Source: Acytostelium subglobosum LB1 (Eukaryota; Evosea; Eumycetozoa; Acytosteliales; Acytosteliaceae). Taken from it: DNA of 64,000 nucleotides. The stretch is from assembly GCF_000787575.1 (NCBI RefSeq), contig NW_012236519.1:124001-188000 (forward strand), read 5' to 3'. Below are positions 49,792 through 60,568 of this stretch, in pieces. The notes under the pieces were generated by a model. That model did no database searches. It saw nothing but the letters and a program-made list of their open reading frames with translations, and was not told the DNA's origin. How positions within the stretch are numbered: the first letter of the stretch is position 1; every line of letters begins with the position of its first letter. The position numbers and the translations under genes were made by a program.

Positions 49792-50075
49792 GGATGGGTG
49801 GATTCCTGGTCATGGATGGTTTGAATGTTGAGTCCGACATGATCAAGTCATAATATCTTATCTTGGAGACATACTTCGATTACTTGTTTTTACGACCTTA
49901 TTATTACTTATTGTCAAGTCTAAGTTCTGTTTTGAATGAATGGATATCTAAGATGAAAACATTATTGGTTGGTTTGACCTGTTGTAAATTATCTTTGAAA
50001 TCAGAGAATGTAGTCGAGTAGAGTAATAGTAGTTGTATATATTTCACTTCTTGCAAGAATGAATGTATGACACTT

Positions 50076-50138
50076 GGTCAAGTGTGAATGAATGAATGAA
50101 TGATTGAATGAATGAATGAAGACCTCCCACACTTGACC
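50076..50138. repeat. 11-bp inverted repeat with GAAT-repeat loop
   Basis: GGTCAAGTGTG (50076..50086) and CACACTTGACC (50128..50138) are exact reverse complements, separated by 41 nt of GAAT/GATT repeats, about 145 bp upstream of the GOS28-like start. Confidence 0.65.
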
Positions 50139-50282
50139 ACGACGCACCTTTGAATTGTTCAATTAATTTGTGGTCACCTCAAATGAGTCATCTGTTGGAC
50201 ACACACAACTTCAACATCAACATTGACAAACAAACATAAACATATTTGTATTTATATAGATATATAAAGATATAGATAACTA

Positions 50283-51482
50283 ATGAACTCAAGACCAATG
50301 TGGGATAATCCACCAAGATCAATCAATAATAACATCAACAACACTGTTATTGGACAGGGTACAGGCAGCTTGTCATCTAGCACTGGTGACTCGGGTGGTG
50401 GCGGCGGCGGCGGAGGAGGCGGTGCAATCAGAAAGGAGATAAGAACATATGAAATAGATATCGACAATAAACTCAGTGCATTGTCATCACTCAATGACAA
50501 AGTGTTGAGAGAGAGCAACAATGATACACTAGCCGACAACAAGATAGAGTTTGATGTCCTTACCTCAGAGCTTGACATTAAGTTTAAGAATGTATGTGTA
50601 ACTAGGTAGTAGTAGTTGCTTCATTCAATCACTCATTCACTCATTCTCATTCATTCAAATGATTAGCTTACAAGATGCAATGAGTTGATGTCTGCAGACC
50701 CAAACATCAGCGGATCAATGATACAGCATCATAGAGAACAGCTGGAAAACTACTTAAAAGACTACAGGAAGCTTAAGGTAATGAATCATATGATGAGCAT
50801 TGGAAGTCAGAGCTCTGGAACTAACATGATCACATAGAAAAACATATCACATACACTAGATCACTTTGAGTTGATGTCTGGATCATCGTAGGTGTCGCTG
50901 GGGTCATCGCATCGATTGGCGTTGCACTCTTTCATTCAAGTCCGTGAACATTCCATTCGATCCTAACTTTCATCCATCCATCCACCCATATGCATCAAAA
51001 TCAGATACAAGAAGGGAGGCGATACAGAGATACCAATGAACAACCTACTTCGTGAACAAGAATCATTACTTAATTCAAACTCTGCCGTTGACTCAATACT
51101 AGGGTATGGTGTACAGGTGACCGGTCGTCTGGCCGACTTGACTGGGCAGGCAGGCAACCAAACATCCTAACTCATTCAAATCAAACAATCATTCATTCAA
51201 CAGACAAGCGAGACAGGCCCACGAGGAACTTGAAAATCAAAGGAGGATACTCAGAGGTACCAGTGGCAAGATCAATACAATGCCAAGTAAGTGTGATTAA
51301 TTGATTGATTGATCAGTGGATGGATGGATACTTATTAACAAATCACAACACAACCAGACTTGTTCCAAACGATTGACACGGTCACCAATAGGATCAAGAG
51401 GATGAAAAATAGGAACCTGATGGTTATTGGAGGTCTGATTGGAGTGTGTATATGTTTCATTATTTATTATTCATTCCTATGA
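50283..51482 (+). CDS. gosr1: Golgi Qb-SNARE GOS28/GOSR1-like
   Basis: Seen: six exons, 50283..50591, 50667..50777, 50838..50887, 51005..51103, 51204..51286 and 51358..51482, all GT-AG, give 258 residues. The N-terminus has a ten-Gly run; helical segments follow (TRCNELMSADPN). The SNARE region includes LLREQESLLNSNSAVDSILG and ARQAHEELENQRRILRG, then INTMPNLFQTIDTVTNRIKR, and a C-terminal anchor (LMVIGGLIGVCICFIIYY). Known: the QRxLRG-type core and short lumenal end are typical of GOS28, a Golgi SNARE for ER-Golgi and intra-Golgi fusion. GOSR2/Membrin is the main alternative. The Gly run is not a family feature. Confidence 0.85.
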
Positions 51483-52131
51483 TGGCGCCATCCAAACATG
51501 ATACTCATTAATAAGAAGGATATATAATTACATCAAAACAAACAATAATTATTAATTTATTAATTCATACCGTACATAGATTGATCAATCCGTCTACATT
51601 TATTTATTATTAATAATTATTTTATTTTGGTTGTGTGTTAGAATATGCTACCCATTATCAAAAAAAGAAGACTATCTCAGTCTAAGAATTGGTTTGTTGT
51701 TTTAACCCTCAAAGCGCGAACTCTCTATCTTCCGCCTGGGTAATGGTGAGATGGTTTGGCTATCCATCTTTGAAGATATATCAACAGCTCCACCTTGATC
51801 AAATGTGCTGTGATATCAAGTTGTTGATGTAGTTGTGGACAGATTATCATGGTCATATCCATGACCAGCTGGTGGTGGATCAAGGTACTAGACGGGAGCA
51901 GTCATCTTGAATAGCCTGTTGACAGCAAATGCCTTTGTTGTTTTAAAATAATCAACTTGTATATCTAGTTAGTTATAACTCAGCACAGTCCTGGTTCTAA
52001 ATGTGAGAAGGAATATTGTTCTCGTCGAGCTAGTAATGTCATGACTTCTTCCACCTCTATTCATGATATCTAGTTAGATGGAAGGTAGGACAATTTTAGT
52101 TCTATATTAATATTATAGTATTATTATTACT
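51483..52131. other. Intergenic region with a structured GC-richer segment
   Basis: AT-rich flanks enclose a GC-richer segment at about 51712-51940. It contains stems TGGTCAT/ATGACCA (51850-51867), ACCTTGATC/GATCAAGGT (51792-51800 with 51878-51886) and AGATGG/CCATCT (near 51749-51770). A TACCCATTA string at 51650 resembles the upstream element of dictyostelid small-RNA genes. On the minus strand the same DNA has several short open frames with no start and no clear splice partners. It may be an RNA gene; nothing is certain. Confidence 0.3.
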
Positions 52132-52626
52132 TTAAAAATCTTTAAAAACTCTATGTTCCTTATTTCTTTTCTTAGCTTCTATGTAGTCTACTATTACTAT
52201 TCCAAATGTTGGAATGGTCAAAAGAGATAAGTAAAGGCAATTGCCAGCAAGTAGGGAGAATCCAAATAATACAACTTTATCAGAGTACAGACTTATTGTA
52301 TTATTGTTGTATTATTGTTGTCTGTACTCTGATAAGAGATGGAGAAGGTTGAACCAGCAGACTGAGCCACCATTATTGATTGTTATCTCGAAAATTCTCA
52401 TGATCTTGACAGCGCGAGAAGTATCATCATAGTACCTTAAACACCATGCTTGTAGGATGGCCGTCATAGCCAGAACGAAACCAAAAAAACCTAATATTGT
52501 TATATTTTAAATATTAAAAAGTATTATTATTATTGTTATTATAATTCTAAAAAGTATACTTTACTTACCATATAAAATAGATAATACCCAGATGGCAGTG
52601 TCCGAATTTAAAACATAAGGTTGCAT
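52132..52626 (-). CDS. Putative spliced membrane protein, or recent remnant
   Basis: Not recognised; no long uninterrupted ORF shows it. Seen: exon 1, 52626..52569, starts MQPYVLNSDTAIWVL and joins across a GTAAGT...ATTAG intron to exon 2 from 52490. The combined frame makes a strong membrane segment, WVLSILYGFFGFVLAMTAIL, then KIMRIFEITINNGGSVCWF. An in-frame TAA (52314..52312) lies in the loop of a perfect hairpin; past it the same frame goes on with a second membrane stretch (VVLFGFSLLAGNCLYLSLL) and ends at 52132. Either a 78-residue protein ends at the TAA, a 36-nt intron removes it, or the gene is newly disabled. It may be part of a multi-pass receptor-like family. Confidence 0.4.
52278..52335. 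repeat. Perfect 16-bp hairpin in the membrane-protein exon
   Basis: TTATCAGAGTACAGAC at 52278..52293 and its exact reverse complement at 52320..52335 flank a 26-nt TTG/TTA-rich loop. Confidence 0.8.
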
Positions 52627-53211
52627 ATTTAAGTATTAGGTAACTATTAATAAAGAAAGTATAAATAAATGAATGAATCAAAGTATGAATCAATGAATGG
52701 TATATTGGACCTGGTATTTATATATTTCCACCTACTCTATATCTGAACACCTTTCATTCCCCTGGATCATTGAATTACAATTCCCACTTAATTGTTTTGA
52801 TCATCAAGCAATTACCACCAACCAAAGACGATCCTTCACACTAAATGGAGAATGATTCTGAGTAAGGTTGTTGAGACCCAAAGTATCCATCTAGAAACGA
52901 AACGACACCAAACTACAGATCAATCAATCAATCAATCAATTAATCAACCTCATTCGACACCCTACTAGTGATGCTACTTGAATGTTAAAGCTACCACACT
53001 GACTTGGGTGGCAACAGTGAGGATGGAGATGGTCATCAAATGGCAGATCAATCAATCAATCAACTTTATACCACACCCAACTAGTGACACGCAATGTGAT
53101 GTTCGATGATGGAATATATATATTTATTAAGGGATAGGGGTTGTTATAAACATGGGACGGACGTTGGATTGGTCGATTGTTTGATGCGTTGTGTTGGGAA
53201 CATCAATGTGT
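52627..53211. other. AT-rich spacer and promoter of the membrane protein
   Basis: Upstream of the minus-strand membrane protein there is a TATAAATA-like string near 52720. The rest is AT-rich with two CAAT repeat blocks (52919-52940 and 53045-53065), each followed by similar text about a 'CC-A/C-CAACTAGTGA' string, perhaps a short duplicated unit. No gene seen. Confidence 0.45.
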
Positions 53212-55044
53212 TTAGGCGACGACTCTCTTGACACCTGGAACCTTGGAGAAGAAACGGTTGGCGCCAGAGTGTGGGTGCTGCTTGGCGTAGACCATGGCAC
53301 CACCGGTGGCGGCCAGACCGACAAAGAGAGCACAACCAACGGCGATCAAAGCAATCTGCCATGGTCTGAACAGTGGGTCGACGTGGATGGCACCCTTCTG
53401 GTCACGGTTGGAGAAGTCGTTGTTACGGGTGGACATGAAGTAGAACGAACCGGTTCTGTCCATCTGGTGCACGCCACCGTCAAAGGTGTTGGGGGCGGCG
53501 TTGAGGAAGGCGCAGTTCTGTGGGTCCTGCTCGACTTGGTCCTTGTTGCCGTTGTTCTTGGCGTAGAGGTCGGCGTACGAGAGACAGCCCTTCTGGTCGA
53601 GGGTGGCGAAACGCTTGCGGACGTCCGAGTTGGTGAACAGGGCGTTGTCTCCGTTGTAGTCGGTGTCGTTGAATGGCTTGCCCTCGTTGAGCGAGTGGAT
53701 CTGGACGATGTTGGAGCGGTCGAGCTGGTCACGGCCGTTGCCAGTGTTTCCGGCTGGGTTGTGGTCGCAGCCAGTCCACTGGAAGTGAACGTGCTCGTTG
53801 ATCTTCATGTGCAGCTGGTTTGGAGTGAACTGGTACTCCATGGCGGGGTACACCTGGACGATGTTGCCACGCTTGCCCTTGACCAAAAGGTTCCAGATCT
53901 TGGCGTTCTTGAGCTCTGGGGTACGGGCAATGATGGAGAAGGTGTGCGAACGGTCCTGGAAGGTACGGCCGTACTGGTTCTCGTTGATGTTGAGGGTGAC
54001 GTTGTCGCCGGCGACCTGGACGGTTGGGTCAGTGCGGATTGGCGAGTTCTGGCCATTGTCGCCACTGTCGAGGGCGGACTTGCCGTAGCCCTTGATCTCA
54101 GCAGACGAGATGTTGTAACGCAGACGGAGCACACAGCGGCAGTTGCCGGCGGAGATGCATGGCTCCATTCCCTGATGTGGGAGCGACCAGTTGTAGGAGT
54201 TGTACTTGCCCGGTGACTGGGAGAGACCGAGATGGTTGACGTGGTTCCACTCGGCGCGGATGCACTCTGGGGCGCTGATACCCCAGGCCTTCTGCTCGGT
54301 CCAAACTCCACCTTGCTCAGTGCACTTGGATTGGCCGACGGGGGCAAGCTTGGTGGTGTCGGGCATCACACAGTACCACTTGGACTTGACGTTCTGGGAC
54401 TCACCTTGGTAGATGTGGCAGTCGTCAGTGTTGCCAGTGAAGACGGCAATATCCTTCCATGGGGATGGGGCCCAGTATGGGTAGTAGTCGCGCTCCTCTG
54501 GGCACTCAAAACCGTATTGGGTGGTGCCTGGCTGCTGGCGGGTAGAGCGGGCAGAGTTGCCTGGGTTCTGGTTGGCGGTGAACAGTCCCTTGTTTCTCTC
54601 ACGGAAGGTGCAGTTCTGGTAGTAGTAGTAGGACTCGTGCATGCCGAACTGGAGCTCGCTGTTGTCGAGAGTGCCGACCTGGTTGATGTCGTTGGGGATG
54701 GTGGTGGTGGTGGTACCGTCACGCACCTGCACGGTGGAGTCGTCGGCGGTGCTACCGCACATGTACTGGAGGATGATGTTGCACGATGTCTGGTCGTTGC
54801 CACAGCCGTGCTGGTTGGTCCACTCGATTGGCAAGTAGGACTTCTCGTACCATCTGAGGATGCCACCGCGGCAGTAGCCTCCCTTGGCGTTGTTCTGTGA
54901 GTTGAACAGACGATTGTCGTTGTTTCTGTTGGTGCTCTCCTCTTGGTTTCTGTCGTTTGAGCCTGGTGGCGAGTGCATGTACACATCGGCCATGGCGATG
55001 GCAGTCATCATTGCCAACAACACTACAATGTATCTCAATTGCAT
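53212..55044 (-). CDS. DD3-3: DD3-3-like cell-surface glycoprotein
   Basis: Seen: intron-less, 610 residues. A signal peptide ([19 protein letters not shown]) is followed by [14 protein letters not shown] and [18 protein letters not shown], a long Cys- and Trp-containing extracellular region with [20 protein letters not shown] near the end, one membrane span ([20 protein letters not shown]) and a short basic tail. Known: this layout and the [10 protein letters not shown] start match the DD3-3 protein of Dictyostelium, a developmentally expressed protein with relatives in other protists and fungi; its role is not settled. Codon use is strongly biased to C-ending codons, as in highly expressed genes here. 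The plus-strand frame of 341 codons over it is a codon-bias shadow. Confidence 0.7.
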   Translation of the reverse strand: MQLRYIVVLLAMMTAIAMADVYMHSPPGSNDRNQEESTNRNNDNRLFNSQNNAKGGYCRGGILRWYEKSYLPIEWTNQHGCGNDQTSCNIILQYMCGSTADDSTVQVRDGTTTTTIPNDINQVGTLDNSELQFGMHESYYYYQNCTFRERNKGLFTANQNPGNSARSTRQQPGTTQYGFECPEERDYYPYWAPSPWKDIAVFTGNTDDCHIYQGESQNVKSKWYCVMPDTTKLAPVGQSKCTEQGGVWTEQKAWGISAPECIRAEWNHVNHLGLSQSPGKYNSYNWSLPHQGMEPCISAGNCRCVLRLRYNISSAEIKGYGKSALDSGDNGQNSPIRTDPTVQVAGDNVTLNINENQYGRTFQDRSHTFSIIARTPELKNAKIWNLLVKGKRGNIVQVYPAMEYQFTPNQLHMKINEHVHFQWTGCDHNPAGNTGNGRDQLDRSNIVQIHSLNEGKPFNDTDYNGDNALFTNSDVRKRFATLDQKGCLSYADLYAKNNGNKDQVEQDPQNCAFLNAAPNTFDGGVHQMDRTGSFYFMSTRNNDFSNRDQKGAIHVDPLFRPWQIALIAVGCALFVGLAATGGAMVYAKQHPHSGANRFFSKVPGVKRVVA

Positions 55045-56428
55045 GATGTGATTGTTTGTTATTTCCAGAGACTATGTAATATTATTGATTGATTGGATTT
55101 GATTGAAAGTGATTGATTGGATGAATGAGTGAGTGAGGGTTGGGGTTGGGGAGAGAGGGGAGAAAAGGGGGCGAAGAATGAGTTAGTGTGACTGGTCAAT
55201 TGATCGATTGATCATGCAAACATATTAATTATGTTTAACATTGTTTGGTTGATTGTTTGAATGATCACATACATTAAGTCGATTTCTGGTCGATCAATAT
55301 AAATTTAGAATTACAAATGAATGAGTATGGATATAAAGAAGGAGTGTTGGTTATATTACAAAATAAATATAGTTACAAAGATTGTTGACAACTCGCTGAT
55401 ACTCCTAACAGATAGCTGTATGTGTGTGTATATGTATAAATGTGATTATTTGTTATATATATAACAAAAGGTGGTTGTGACAAATTGTGAACTGTATGAC
55501 TGTCCAACTAATGTTTCTGCCCTTCCATTTTAATTCACCAACTCTCCTCACAAACATTGTTTGGATGTTGTTGACAACAGCAAGGCCATCCAACCACACC
55601 TATAGACCTGCCGAAGCGAACACACGGCAGAGAGCGCCACCACACACATCACATCATTCACTTTTCACATCAAGAGTATTATTTTAAAATGAAAAACGGA
55701 GTTGGACTTGTCGCAAAACAGGAGGTCTCAGCCCAACATGTGTTAACGCGACACACTGCATGGGTTTGAAAATCATTCAGTTGGATTCAAAATTAAGATA
55801 TGATGTCGTGTCAACAGTAGGGGGTGGTCCCACTCCCATCACAAGCAATGCTGATGGTCTGAGAAACTTGCGATTAGTCAAAACGTGTGAGTATGTGGCC
55901 AGCCAGTCCTAATCACCTCATCCCTTTAAGGTGTTCTGCGCGTTGTCACCATCAGTTCCACAGGGTGTTTGATGGTCGACCAGATTTTAAAATGCGTATG
56001 AACTGATCGATAAGTGCTGCAAATACCATCATTGACCGATTGTTCAGTATCTGGGCCATCACTTCTATCACATCATTAAAAATATGGATTCGGAAACAGT
56101 GTTATTGGTTGATTGATTGTTTAGGTTATTGTTTGCGTATTACATAAGATGTCGTCGACAGCGTATTGGGCTACTTTGCTGCCCCACCTTATTGGTATCC
56201 GACGGAGCTGGAACCGATCAGCCATCCCATCCACACACTCAACAACAATGATAAATGCGCGCAATACGACAATGACAAGTCAGCATGTCATTACCCATTG
56301 ATGGTGTTGTTGTCATTCAGGTGTTTATTGGATTGGTTGTCCAACCAGCACAGGATGTGTAGCGCGACAGGGGTACAAGCATGGGTACAGGTGCAAAGGG
56401 GCATGATGTCAAACGACCCACCGCCACC
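55045..56428. other. Intergenic region upstream of DD3-3-like gene
   Basis: Promoter side of the DD3-3-like gene up to about 55400 (G-rich patch at 55138-55170). The rest up to the topoisomerase 3' end is mixed sequence. A plus-strand frame of 88 codons (56166-56432) runs into the topoisomerase gene; it has no splice, start context or family support. Confidence 0.5.
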
Positions 56429-59314
56429 TTAGAACTCGTAGTCCTGATCCACATCCTCAGCCCAAGGGAACTTCTCTCGGAGCGACTTGGAGAAGACCTT
56501 CTCGATGGGCACACCAGCCTTCTTGCACCAGGCGGCACTGATACGTGGATCAAGGTAGTTGATCTTGGATGTGCCCAGCGCAACGGTGGACGTCTCATTC
56601 TTGCCAGTCTTGAGGATGTCATTCTTCTTGATGGTCTGTTTCAACTTCTCTATCTTGTCCAACAGCTTGTCCACATTGTCTGGACGCTTCCTGGATCGCT
56701 CAAACTTGGTCTCCACCTCCTCCTTGATCTCACTCTCCTTCTTGTCCTCGTCCTTGTTGGTGTCAATAGCCTTCTGCTTCATGTCCTTCAATCTCTGCTT
56801 CTCGCGCTCCTGTATCTCTGCCGCTCTCTCCTTTGTCAGTGCCTTGCCCTGCTTCTTGCTTAACTTGTGGAGGTCATTCTTGCACAATGACTTCAAGTCC
56901 TTCAACTCTTGTATCTGGTTTGATTGATTGTGATTGATTGATTGAGTGAGTGAGTGAGTCGAATGTATGAATGAATGAATGAAACATACCTTGTCATCAA
57001 TCTTGCCAATGACTGTGGCATGACTCTTGGGTGCAGCACGTTGATGGTTACAGAGGATGGCTACGGCAGTATTACAACGAGTGAAGAAGAGCATCTTCTC
57101 CTCGACGGTCTCAAGGTCGTCGGGCATCTTGGCCAGCTCCTCCTGCAGTGTAATGGAGGCGTTGTAGGTACGGAACACCTTGGCGCTCAGACCCTTCATC
57201 TGTGTCTTGAGATGGGAGTTGAGCTTGCCCACAGAGATCTCGTCGAACAGGTTCTGGTCTGGCTTCTTGTTCTTCTTGCCGTTCTTGAGGAACGACTTGA
57301 GTCGCTTGTAGACGGCGGGATCAATCTGCACGGTGTTGAAGTATCGCATCGAGTCCTTGCCCAAGAAGTCCAGTGTGATTGTGTTCTCCTCGTCCTCGGG
57401 GAATTGGATGTGCTCGACACGAAGCGAGCAACAGCCGACAGTGTCGGCCTCGTCCTCGCCCTTCTCATTGCCGACACGCAGCGCCAGCTTGTCGATGAGG
57501 TAGAGAGCGACGGCCAGCTGACACTCCTCGGGGTCGGACGACGAGAGCTTCTTCCTGTAGTTCTTGCGGATACCATCGATGCAGCCCTTGAGCTTGCGTG
57601 CCGTCTCGAACTTCTTCATGTCGGCCTGGCCCTTGAGCTTGGAGCTGGCGGACAGCCACACGTACTTGAAGCCGTCGTTGACGTTCTCACGCCAGAAGGC
57701 CAGCCACGTGACCTTGTTGTTGTGAACAATCTGCTTCCAGTTGTGGCCGGGGATGGGCGAGGGTGGCACCGTCTCATTCTTGCCAATGTTGATTGTGACG
57801 TCCGACGGGTAGATGCGGGTCTTGAGCATGCCGGTCTTGGGATGCGCGCCACGGCCCAGGAACAGTCCGGGCGGCTCGACCAAGTAGTTGCCAATCTTTT
57901 GCTTGTGGCCGTCCATCAGCGCGTATCCGTGTATCTTCTTGACCCTCTCTTTCTCGTCCTTCTCGACCTGCTTCTCCTCGGCCGTTCTGTTCAGCCTGGT
58001 CTCCTTCCTGTCGGCCAAGAACTTGTGGATGTGAGAGAAGTCCAGATTGTCAAAGTCGGTGACCAGCTTCTTCTGCGCGCTCGACAGCAGTCGCTTGAAC
58101 TCTGTGAAGAAGTTCTTTCGGAATATCTCCTTCTTGACGTGGTCGGTCTCGAGGTAGGTCGCGTAGAAGGTGGCCACCTCCTCTTGCTCGGGCGTTAGGT
58201 CGAGCGCCTTGCCCTTGTAGTACAGCTTGATGCCGTGTGGTACGTAGGCGGGCGGGAACACGGGACCGTTGTGAGTGAGCGTCTTCCACTTTACTCCGTT
58301 GGGATGTGGCTTCTCGAGCCACCACTTGTATACCTCCTCCTCGGACTGCTCCGACTCGTCCTCCTTCTCCTCATCGTTCTCCTCCTCCTCGCCATCGTCC
58401 TCCTCTCCTTCGCCACGCTTCCTCTTCTTGGCGGGCTCCTTCTTGACCGCAGCCTTCTTCTTTGTTGGTGTCTTCTTTGGGGTAGGGACCTTCTTGGTTG
58501 GGGCCTTCTTTGTGGAGACGGTCTCCTTCTTGACTGAAGCCTCCTTCTTGACTGGGGTAGCGTCCTTCTTCTTCTTGGCGACCTCCTCCCCGCTGCTGCT
58601 GTCAGAGTCGCTGTCCGAGTCACTGTCCGAGTCGCTGTCGTCGCTGCTTGAGTCTGAGGACTCATCCTTCTTCTTGGTGACCTTCTTGGCAGGTGCAGGC
58701 TTCTTCTTGGCAGGTGTGGGCACCTCCTTCTTTGGAGTGGCGGTGGCAGCAGCCTTCTTGGGTGCGGCAGCCGGTGCCTTCTTTACTGGAGTCTTCTTCC
58801 TCTTGTTATCCTCCTCGCTGCTGCTGTCGTCACTCGAGTCGTCGCTTGATGAATAGCTGCTGTCAGAGTCATCGCTGCTGCTGTCACTTGAGTCGTCGCT
58901 GCTTGAATCGTCCTTCTTGGCCTTCTTGTTTGGGGTCTTCTTGGCACTGCCATTGGTGGCGGTGGATGTGCGTGTGCTACTTGTGGAGGTAGTCGTTGTT
59001 GTAGTTGAAGTGGTGGATGTCTTGGCCGTTGCGAATCCATTTGGTCTGCTATTGCCATTGACGTTGCCATTGACATTGACATTGCCATTCTCTTTAGAAG
59101 AGGGTGTTGATATAGTTGGTGTTGTTGATGTCGATGAGTTATTGGCACCGGCCTCATCTGTAAATACACCAACAATTGGTTGTCTATTATCCTCAACCTT
59201 CTTCAAAGGTGTTGACTGTGCCGTCGTATTCCTCTGCTTCTTCACTGGTGGCAGATCCTCATCACTATCACCAGTGGTCATCATATCAGTATGATCATTC
59301 TCACCCAATACCAT
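56429..59314 (-). CDS. top1: DNA topoisomerase I (type IB)
   Basis: Seen: exons 59314..56990 and 56914..56429 give 936 residues. The first ~340 residues are Ser/Asp and Lys/Pro-rich with nuclear-signal clusters ([16 protein letters not shown]). The core follows from [18 protein letters not shown], with [39 protein letters not shown] and [13 protein letters not shown]; a charged linker and the C-terminal domain with the nucleophile Tyr895 in SKINYLDPR come last. Known: relaxes supercoils in the nucleus through a 3'-phosphotyrosyl bond. The intron, 56989..56915, is 75 nt and free of stops, so a retained intron would insert 25 residues in the linker without breaking the frame; splicing is favoured by its CATT/CAAT repeats and clean borders. 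Confidence 0.97.
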   Translation of the reverse strand: MVLGENDHTDMMTTGDSDEDLPPVKKQRNTTAQSTPLKKVEDNRQPIVGVFTDEAGANNSSTSTTPTISTPSSKENGNVNVNGNVNGNSRPNGFATAKTSTTSTTTTTTSTSSTRTSTATNGSAKKTPNKKAKKDDSSSDDSSDSSSDDSDSSYSSSDDSSDDSSSEEDNKRKKTPVKKAPAAAPKKAAATATPKKEVPTPAKKKPAPAKKVTKKKDESSDSSSDDSDSDSDSDSDSDSSSGEEVAKKKKDATPVKKEASVKKETVSTKKAPTKKVPTPKKTPTKKKAAVKKEPAKKRKRGEGEEDDGEEEENDEEKEDESEQSEEEVYKWWLEKPHPNGVKWKTLTHNGPVFPPAYVPHGIKLYYKGKALDLTPEQEEVATFYATYLETDHVKKEIFRKNFFTEFKRLLSSAQKKLVTDFDNLDFSHIHKFLADRKETRLNRTAEEKQVEKDEKERVKKIHGYALMDGHKQKIGNYLVEPPGLFLGRGAHPKTGMLKTRIYPSDVTINIGKNETVPPSPIPGHNWKQIVHNNKVTWLAFWRENVNDGFKYVWLSASSKLKGQADMKKFETARKLKGCIDGIRKNYRKKLSSSDPEECQLAVALYLIDKLALRVGNEKGEDEADTVGCCSLRVEHIQFPEDEENTITLDFLGKDSMRYFNTVQIDPAVYKRLKSFLKNGKKNKKPDQNLFDEISVGKLNSHLKTQMKGLSAKVFRTYNASITLQEELAKMPDDLETVEEKMLFFTRCNTAVAILCNHQRAAPKSHATVIGKIDDKVCFIHSFIHSTHSLTQSINHNQSNQIQELKDLKSLCKNDLHKLSKKQGKALTKERAAEIQEREKQRLKDMKQKAIDTNKDEDKKESEIKEEVETKFERSRKRPDNVDKLLDKIEKLKQTIKKNDILKTGKNETSTVALGTSKINYLDPRISAAWCKKAGVPIEKVFSKSLREKFPWAEDVDQDYEF

Positions 59315-60166
59315 TGGTTTGCTCTATTCATTCATTGTATATTTGTTGTTCATGTTAGTTCATGGTTCCAACTCAACTCCTTGATTGATGACGTAACGAG
59401 ACACACAACAATAACAATGTTGCTGTTGAAGTTGCGCTCAGCTCAACTTACCATTTTCAATTTTCCGAGAACGACAATGACTTTGTTTGTTCAAGTCGAA
59501 AGTTCAAATAGTTTGAAGTAATAATAATATAATATATGTAATAATAATGAATAACCAACAACTAATGAAAAATAATAATAATAATAATAGTATGTTATAT
59601 ATATGTATGAGTGAGGATGAATGATTGCACCAAGTTAAACAAATGCTGAGGGCATTGTTCAAGTCAGTCAGTTGAAAACAACCAACACACTCGCCCACAT
59701 ACAATTTTTGGACTTGTTTGTTTTTAAAAATTTATTAGTACGAGGTGGTGAGTGAGAGAAGAGGCAGAGTCCAACTTGACTTGGTCGTTTGGGGTGCTTG
59801 ACTCACTCAATCTCTCACTCTTCATCATAGTTTCAAACAAACATACCCCCTTTGGCGCCAGAATGCTACCGCCACGTTTGCAATTCAAGATTCAACCGTC
59901 GATTGGTCGTTGGTTTGAACATTGATTGATTGATTGAATGTAATAATATCAGTAAACTGATGAACTTCATCAACTTGTTTGGAAAACTTATTTGTTTGAT
60001 TGGTTTGGACCAATCAAACAACCAGGGGACAAGCCAATTCGAATTTAGTTGTTGATTTGATAAAGTGAGTGTTCCCTCATAATCATTATCATTCTGTTGG
60101 CCCCAACATACAGACAATCAAACAATACTTCATTCAATCTTACATTCAAACAACCAACAAACAAAG
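59315..60166. other. Divergent promoter region
   Basis: Between top1 and the micropeptide gene. It has ATT repeats at 59520-59600, GA-rich DNA near 59740 and the palindromic text TTGGTTTGGACCAATCAAAC near 60000-60017. Minus-strand frames here are low-complexity. No further gene seen. Confidence 0.5.
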
Positions 60167-60388
60167 ATGTGGACACCACTCAATGTGATGACTGTTGAGG
60201 AGCTGATATCTCTTATAATATTTGTACATATTATTGGTGTTGTAAGTTGTCTTATTGTTGAATGACACTGGAATAGTGAGCAAGAGGACAGCCATTCACT
60301 CACAATATCGCCATGCAATCATTATTATCAATAGGGATTTATAGTTATAAAGCTGATCAATGAAAGAAATAGAGATAAACATGAATGA
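60167..60388 (+). CDS. 42-residue membrane micropeptide
   Basis: Not recognised. Seen: exon 1, 60167..60241, and exon 2, 60335..60388, are joined by a 93-nt intron with GTAAGT and AATAG borders. The 42 residues run from MWTPLNVMTVEELISL into one hydrophobic helix (LIIFVHIIGVGFIVIKL) and end in a charged tail (INERNRDKHE). The ATG follows a CAAC/AAAG leader like those of other genes here, the splice falls inside the membrane helix and keeps it intact, and the stop follows at once. Inferred: a single-pass membrane microprotein, tail facing the cytosol; size and shape resemble small subunits of organelle complexes, but no family is assigned. Confidence 0.5.
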
Positions 60389-60568
60389 GTGAGCAATCAA
60401 TCAACATCAACTGATTCACAATACAGTGACCATTCACTGTTGGCTTGCCAGACCAATAAACACCTCAGTGCCACACTTCGGATGGACCTTCTGGACATTT
60501 TCGTCAAAACGACTTCTCAGACGACTCGTCGTTAAACCATTCATTCACAAATTGTATCAATATATATA

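Larger units (their letters stand above)
48668..50282. other. Long intergenic region
   Basis: No gene supported in 1.6 kb. It holds TTG/TGTG-rich DNA (49080-49350), a GC-richer patch at 49540-49760 with CCAACAATGGTG occurring twice (near 49624 and 49733), a CA microsatellite at 49768..49791, and an 11-bp inverted repeat at 50076..50086 and 50128..50138. The last part is the leader of the SNARE gene. Confidence 0.5.

Noticed and set aside
53191-54216. 341-codon plus-strand open frame
   Set aside because: It lies antisense over the DD3-3-like gene, is Val/Gly/Leu-rich, and is produced by the strong C-ending codon bias of the true gene.
56166-56432. 88-codon plus-strand frame before topoisomerase I
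   Set aside because: Runs into the topoisomerase coding region on the other strand and shows no family signal.
56975-58198. 407-codon plus-strand open frame
   Set aside because: Antisense shadow of topoisomerase I; no domain and a composition typical of reversed codons.
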